A stretch of DNA of 64,000 nucleotides, taken from Rhizobium giardinii bv. giardinii H152 (lineage in GTDB: Bacteria > Pseudomonadota > Alphaproteobacteria > Rhizobiales > Rhizobiaceae). A program made the translations under genes and the position numbers. Below the pieces are notes generated by a model that saw only the letters and a list, made by a program, of their open reading frames with translations, was not told the origin of the DNA and made no database searches. Location: assembly GCF_000379605.1 (NCBI RefSeq), contig NZ_KB902578.1:408291-472290 (forward strand), given 5' to 3'. Positions 60,541-64,000 of this stretch are shown in pieces; positions within the stretch are counted from its first letter, which is position 1; every line of letters starts with the position of its first letter.

Positions 60541-61766
60541 GATGCCGTCACTGCGGATCGACGCATATGGTGCCATTCCTCGATCTCGGCACCGCGCCGC
60601 CGTCAAATTCCTATGTCGATCTTGCCAACCGCCACATGCCGGAACTCTGGTATCCGCTGGTGATCCGCTGCTGCCGGGAATGCCGGCTGGTGCAGACGGA
60701 AGACTTCGCCGATCGTGAGACGTTCTTCTCGTCGAGCTACGCCTATTTCAGCTCCTTCTCGACCTCCTGGCTTGCCCATGCCGAGCAGTATGTCGCCGAT
60801 ATGCAGGCCCGTTTCGGCCTGACGGAGGCTTCGCATGTCGTCGAAGTCGCGGCCAATGATGGCTATCTGCTGCAATATGCCAGGCAGCGCGGCCTTGGCT
60901 GTCTCGGCATCGAGCCGACCGCAAGTACTGCAGCGGCTGCCCGGCAAAAGGGCATCGACATCGTCGAGGCATTCTTTGGCGCCGACCTCGCCGATAAACT
61001 GGCGGCACAGGGGCGTTCCGCCGATCTGATGGCGGCCAACAACGTGCTGGCCCATGTGCCCGACATCAACGATTTCGTCGCAGGTTTCGCGCGTCTCTTG
61101 AAGGCGAACGGCGTTGCCACGTTCGAGTTCCCGCACCTGCTCAATATGGTGCGCGAGGCGCAGTTCGATACGGCCTATCACGAGCACTATTCCTATCTGT
61201 CGCTGACGGCCGTGACGCGCGTGTTCGAGGCAAACGGTCTTTCCGTCTTCGACGTCGAGACGACGCCCTGGCATGGCGGCAGCCTGCGCGTGTTCGCGCA
61301 GCGCAGCGATACAGGCAAACATGCGAAAACGGCAGCCGTCGCCAGAACGCTGGATGCCGAGCGCGCGGCCGGCATGCTCGAGGATGCCTTCTATGCGAAT
61401 TTTCAGGAGGCGGCGCAGACCGTGCGCGACGGCTTCCTTGAGTTCCTCATCGACAGCAGGCGCGCGGGCCTGAAAGTGGCGGCCTACGGTGCCGCGGCGA
61501 AGGGCAACACGCTCCTCAACTTCGCCGGCGTTAAACCCGATCTCCTCCAGTTCGTCGTCGACAAGAACCCGGCCAAGCAGGGAACGCTGCTCCCCGGCAG
61601 CCGCATTCCGGTTGTCACGGAGGACGTCCTGAAAGCCGAAAAACCGGAAAGGGTGGTTATCCTGCCATGGAACCTACAGACCGAAATCAAACAGCAGCTT
61701 TCGTATATCAGCGACTGGGGTGGCAAGTTCGTGACGGCGGTTCCGACGCTGCAGGTGCATCCCTAG
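60537..61766 (+). CDS. SAM-dependent sugar C-methyltransferase (TylC3/NovU-like)
   Basis: 409 residues. N-terminal zinc-binding motif with two CxxC pairs (CRHCGS and CCRECRLV), then the SAM-binding VVEVAANDGYLLQYA and GIEPT, the catalytic block TAYHEHYSYLSL, and a C-terminal Rossmann-like domain with AYGAAAKGNTLLNF and VVDKNPAKQGTLLPGSRIPV. This three-part design (Methyltransf 13/11/14) is that of enzymes that C-methylate 4-keto-6-deoxy sugars at C3. Closes the four-gene operon. No pyridoxamine-type RfbH dehydrase is present, so a 3-C-methyl-6-deoxyhexose is more likely than a 3,6-dideoxy sugar. Confidence 0.88.
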   Translation: MRCRHCGSTHMVPFLDLGTAPPSNSYVDLANRHMPELWYPLVIRCCRECRLVQTEDFADRETFFSSSYAYFSSFSTSWLAHAEQYVADMQARFGLTEASHVVEVAANDGYLLQYARQRGLGCLGIEPTASTAAAARQKGIDIVEAFFGADLADKLAAQGRSADLMAANNVLAHVPDINDFVAGFARLLKANGVATFEFPHLLNMVREAQFDTAYHEHYSYLSLTAVTRVFEANGLSVFDVETTPWHGGSLRVFAQRSDTGKHAKTAAVARTLDAERAAGMLEDAFYANFQEAAQTVRDGFLEFLIDSRRAGLKVAAYGAAAKGNTLLNFAGVKPDLLQFVVDKNPAKQGTLLPGSRIPVVTEDVLKAEKPERVVILPWNLQTEIKQQLSYISDWGGKFVTAVPTLQVHP

Positions 61767-61862
61767 CGCAGGATGCGAACAGCGTCCTGCCTCAGGTTGC
61801 CGTGGATATGCCGGTGACCAAGAAAGATACGCCGATTGCCGAGATCGGCTGACCGCCGATTT

Positions 61863-62168
61863 TCATCTTTCGATTTCCCCGAGCACGACCTGCTCGTGCT
61901 CGATCGAATGCTGGATCAGCCGCGCCCAGATATCCTCGTAGAAGTCGGGGTCGAGGCCGGCTTTCTCGGCGTTTTTTCGCGCGTTGCGCCGAACCTCATT
62001 CACACGCGCGGGAATGTCTGCCTTCAGTCCGACAGGTTTCTTGATCTCGGCCGCCCGGTCGATATAAGCCCAGCGCTCGGCAAACAGGCTCATCAACGCC
62101 TTGTCCAGCCGGTCGATCTCGGCGCGGATATCCGCCATCGAGGTGCAATCTGCCGGACTTTTCTGCAT
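61863..62168 (-). CDS. Chorismate mutase, AroQ type
   Basis: 101 residues, all helical. Family pattern IRAEIDRLDKALMSLFAERWAYIDRAAEIK and IWARLIQHSIEHEQ. Converts chorismate to prephenate for Phe/Tyr synthesis; could alternatively act in salicylate-type pathways (isochorismate pyruvate lyase shares the fold), but neighbours give no hint. ATG 62168 follows GGAGACCCCAT. It interrupts the polysaccharide genes on the opposite strand. Confidence 0.9.
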   Translation of the reverse strand: MQKSPADCTSMADIRAEIDRLDKALMSLFAERWAYIDRAAEIKKPVGLKADIPARVNEVRRNARKNAEKAGLDPDFYEDIWARLIQHSIEHEQVVLGEIER

Positions 62169-62339
62169 ATGGGGTCTCCGGGGTCATGTCTTGCGGGCCA
62201 CTTGGGGCAGGCCGTTCTCGACGCTGCTTATCAAGCCATCCGGCTCCTGAAAAGCTGAAAACCCGATGCCGGGCCAAACGGTCGCGGGCAAGCCTCGCGA
62301 AAGCCCTCGCCTCTAGTGTGCGGCAAACGGAGAAATTTC

Positions 62340-63557
62340 ATGTTCGCCCAGCCGAAACTGACGATTTGTGTGCCCTCGCGTAACCGCCAGCGGTATTTCC
62401 AGGAAACGATCCGAAGCCTGCTGATGAATCTCAGAACGGATATCGAATATATCTTCGCCGATAATTCCGACGACCCTTCGATCATGAACAGCTTCATGGA
62501 AGACGTTGTTGCCGATCCGCGCGTCAAATATCTCCCGTCGGGTGACCGGGTGTTTTCGATGGTGGACAACTGGGATCGCTGCGTCGAGGTGGCCACTGGC
62601 GAATTCATCTGCATGATCGGCGACGATGACTACGTCGATGCCAATGTGGTGGACCTTATCAGCCGCTCGCAGGTGGAGCACAACGTCGTCGACGTATTCG
62701 TCTGGAGCCGCCTAACCTACAACTGGCCCGGCAATCGTCCGAACCACTGCAACGTTTCCGCACCGCTTGGCACCGACGTGCATAGGCTGCCACGGGCGTG
62801 GCTGTATCAGGAGTTCTTCTCTTGGAAAGGAAACACGGCGACCCCCAACATGGCCTTCGGCTTTTATCACGGCGCGGTCTCCAAGCGCGTGATGGACAAG
62901 ATCAAGGCGAAGTTCGGTGGAAAGTACTGCGAATATCCGGTCGTCGATTTCGAGAACGTCTGCAAGGTGCTCGTGACGGCCGAGCATATGTTTTATTCGG
63001 AGCGCCCCTTCTCGGTTCTCGGCTCCTGCGCGGAAAGCAATTCGGCGAAAATCAAGCTGACCGACAAGGTCAAGGATCAGCACGCGGTTTTCATGATCGA
63101 GACCGGGCGCAACATTGATGAAGACCCGCACATGAAGCATTTCCCCTTTCCTTCGGCCTTGGGACTGGCCGCCTGCATCGCGCAGACGCAGCATTGGTTC
63201 CTGTCACAATACGGCTACAGCCCGATGGCGGGCTGGGAGGCAAATTTTGCCGAAGCCTGCGGCATGAGCTGTGGCATCATGGGAAGTCGTCAGGACTTCG
63301 ACAGGACTGTCGCAGGCTACCGTGCCGCTTTCGGGAAATGGAAGGGCGGAAAATATCTGAAACATTTCAAGCCAGTTGACTATGTCGAGCCAACGGGATC
63401 GCTGTTCTTCACCGGCGTTTCCAACAACCATCTCTATCTCGACGAGGAGATCGGCGGCGTAGAGACGCCGGCAGAACTTTACCATCTGGTCAATCAGATG
63501 CTGGAGCGTCAGGAAGCGCTGAACCTGAACTTCAACGAGCACTTCAAGTCCGCCTGA
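62340..63557 (+). CDS. Family 2 glycosyltransferase
   Basis: 405 residues, GT-A fold without obvious membrane spans. It opens with LTICVPSRNRQRYFQETI, and the metal-binding motif is CMIGDDDYVDANV, with FADNSDD earlier. The C-terminal half is unlike common GT2 and is not recognised. ATG 62340 follows ACGGAG. Its place after the CDP-sugar operon suggests it transfers a sugar in the same surface glycan; that link is inferred from location only. Confidence 0.85.
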   Translation: MFAQPKLTICVPSRNRQRYFQETIRSLLMNLRTDIEYIFADNSDDPSIMNSFMEDVVADPRVKYLPSGDRVFSMVDNWDRCVEVATGEFICMIGDDDYVDANVVDLISRSQVEHNVVDVFVWSRLTYNWPGNRPNHCNVSAPLGTDVHRLPRAWLYQEFFSWKGNTATPNMAFGFYHGAVSKRVMDKIKAKFGGKYCEYPVVDFENVCKVLVTAEHMFYSERPFSVLGSCAESNSAKIKLTDKVKDQHAVFMIETGRNIDEDPHMKHFPFPSALGLAACIAQTQHWFLSQYGYSPMAGWEANFAEACGMSCGIMGSRQDFDRTVAGYRAAFGKWKGGKYLKHFKPVDYVEPTGSLFFTGVSNNHLYLDEEIGGVETPAELYHLVNQMLERQEALNLNFNEHFKSA

Positions 63558-63640
63558 GGCCAGGCACGACCGGTTGGGAGATTTGCGGGAAGCCCCGCTC
63601 CACGGCAGACCTGGTACCGACAGCGAGAAGGATGCAAAGC

Positions 63641-64000
63641 ATGATTCAGAATGAAGTACTCATTCCCGCTTCGGCGAAGGAAGATTTCATCACCAAGGGC
63701 TATACGATGCTGCCGCAGTTCTACGATGCGCAGCGCGACGTCGCGCCGATCCAGGAAGGCATCCGCGTCATCCTGGAACTGATGTGCCGGAAATATAATG
63801 TCGATGCCCCGACGGACACGTCCTGGAATGCAATGACCAAGGCCTATCCGGCGCTGATCGCCAAGAACCGCGCCTGGGGGGGCGAGGTCTATGATGCCGT
63901 CAAGCAGATCCCGGCCTTCATGCAGCTTGTCACCAAGACGGTGAACCAGACGGTGTTCCAGCACATGCGCCCCGGCTCTATCCCCGGCATTGCCGCCGGC
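63641..64000 (+). CDS. N-terminal part of an unidentified protein, perhaps phytanoyl-CoA dioxygenase-like (truncated by window end)
   Basis: 120 codons from ATG 63641 (after GAGAAGGATG) run off the window end without a stop. The N-terminus MIQNEVLIPASAKEDFITKG, then YTMLPQFYDAQRDVAPIQEG, weakly resembles phytanoyl-CoA dioxygenase-family proteins, which are often encoded in surface polysaccharide and natural-product loci. The iron ligands would lie beyond the window, so the family cannot be confirmed. It follows the glycosyltransferase by 83 bases. Confidence 0.7.
   Translation, partial: MIQNEVLIPASAKEDFITKGYTMLPQFYDAQRDVAPIQEGIRVILELMCRKYNVDAPTDTSWNAMTKAYPALIAKNRAWGGEVYDAVKQIPAFMQLVTKTVNQTVFQHMRPGSIPGIAAG

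Noticed and set aside
61667-61852. 61-codon frame overlapping the end of the C-methyltransferase
   Set aside because: Overlaps most of a confident gene end in another frame and shows no domain.

Overview
The window looks like a chromosomal segment of an alphaproteobacterium of the Rhizobiaceae (Rhizobium/Agrobacterium/Sinorhizobium/Shinella type). The evidence is high GC coding sequence, a GcrA-type cell-cycle regulator, a PodJ-like polarity protein, long PstC/PstA permeases of the alphaproteobacterial kind, a SAM-II riboswitch in front of metZ, and the gene order ppk2-phoR-pstSCAB-phoU-phoB-gcrA-argD-argF-hslO-apaG, which I recall from rhizobial chromosomes. I see no prophage, insertion sequence, CRISPR array or rRNA operon. 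One tRNA (Gly, CCC) is present.

Layout. 0-9 kb: phosphate block, with a PPK2 polyphosphate kinase divergent from phoR, then a PHO box and pstSCAB-phoU-phoB. 9-16 kb: gcrA with an unusual cluster of GANTC sites upstream, then argD-argF, hslO (Hsp33), apaG, a CDP-alcohol phosphatidyltransferase, and metZ under a SAM-II riboswitch with its own promoter and terminator. 16-27 kb: a two-domain dCTP deaminase, tRNA-Gly, a glycosyltransferase carrying a type II secretion ATPase-like N-domain, a solute-binding protein, TerB-like and nuclease-like proteins, an S24 repressor, a DMT exporter, a DtxR/MntR remnant, a Tim44-like protein, and an Rrf2-AhpD pair divergent from a YitT-family protein across a perfect inverted repeat.

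27-38 kb: the Lhr-like helicase with PdeM (DNA repair pair), a RibD/DHFR-like reductase, a stand-alone Lrp ligand-binding domain, a TauE exporter with a TIGR02186-type partner, and a 1315-residue PodJ-like protein. 38-44 kb: fatty-acid beta-oxidation genes (acyl-CoA dehydrogenase, thiolase, FadB-type protein) behind a 13-bp inverted repeat, with a rhizobial mosaic repeat between the first two. 44-55 kb: a second YitT-family gene, a TPR methyltransferase, a small membrane protein with a CAP-domain lipoprotein, a MATE exporter, pyrD with DUF952, and a CrbS/CrbR-like two-component pair whose kinase is fused to a sodium/solute symporter.

55-64 kb: mscL, an aminotransferase, galE, then a tightly coupled four-gene operon predicted to make a CDP-activated 6-deoxy, probably C-methylated, sugar (rfbF, rfbG, a 3,5-epimerase-like gene and a C-methyltransferase). 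A chorismate mutase, a family 2 glycosyltransferase and a truncated gene at the window end follow. This end is probably part of a surface polysaccharide locus.

The most interesting items are regulatory: the GANTC clusters near gcrA and podJ, the palindrome inside the metZ promoter upstream of the riboswitch, two terminators on the + strand with no + strand gene upstream (before argD and mscL), and three strong inverted repeats that look like operators. No wholly new defence or mobile system is evident.
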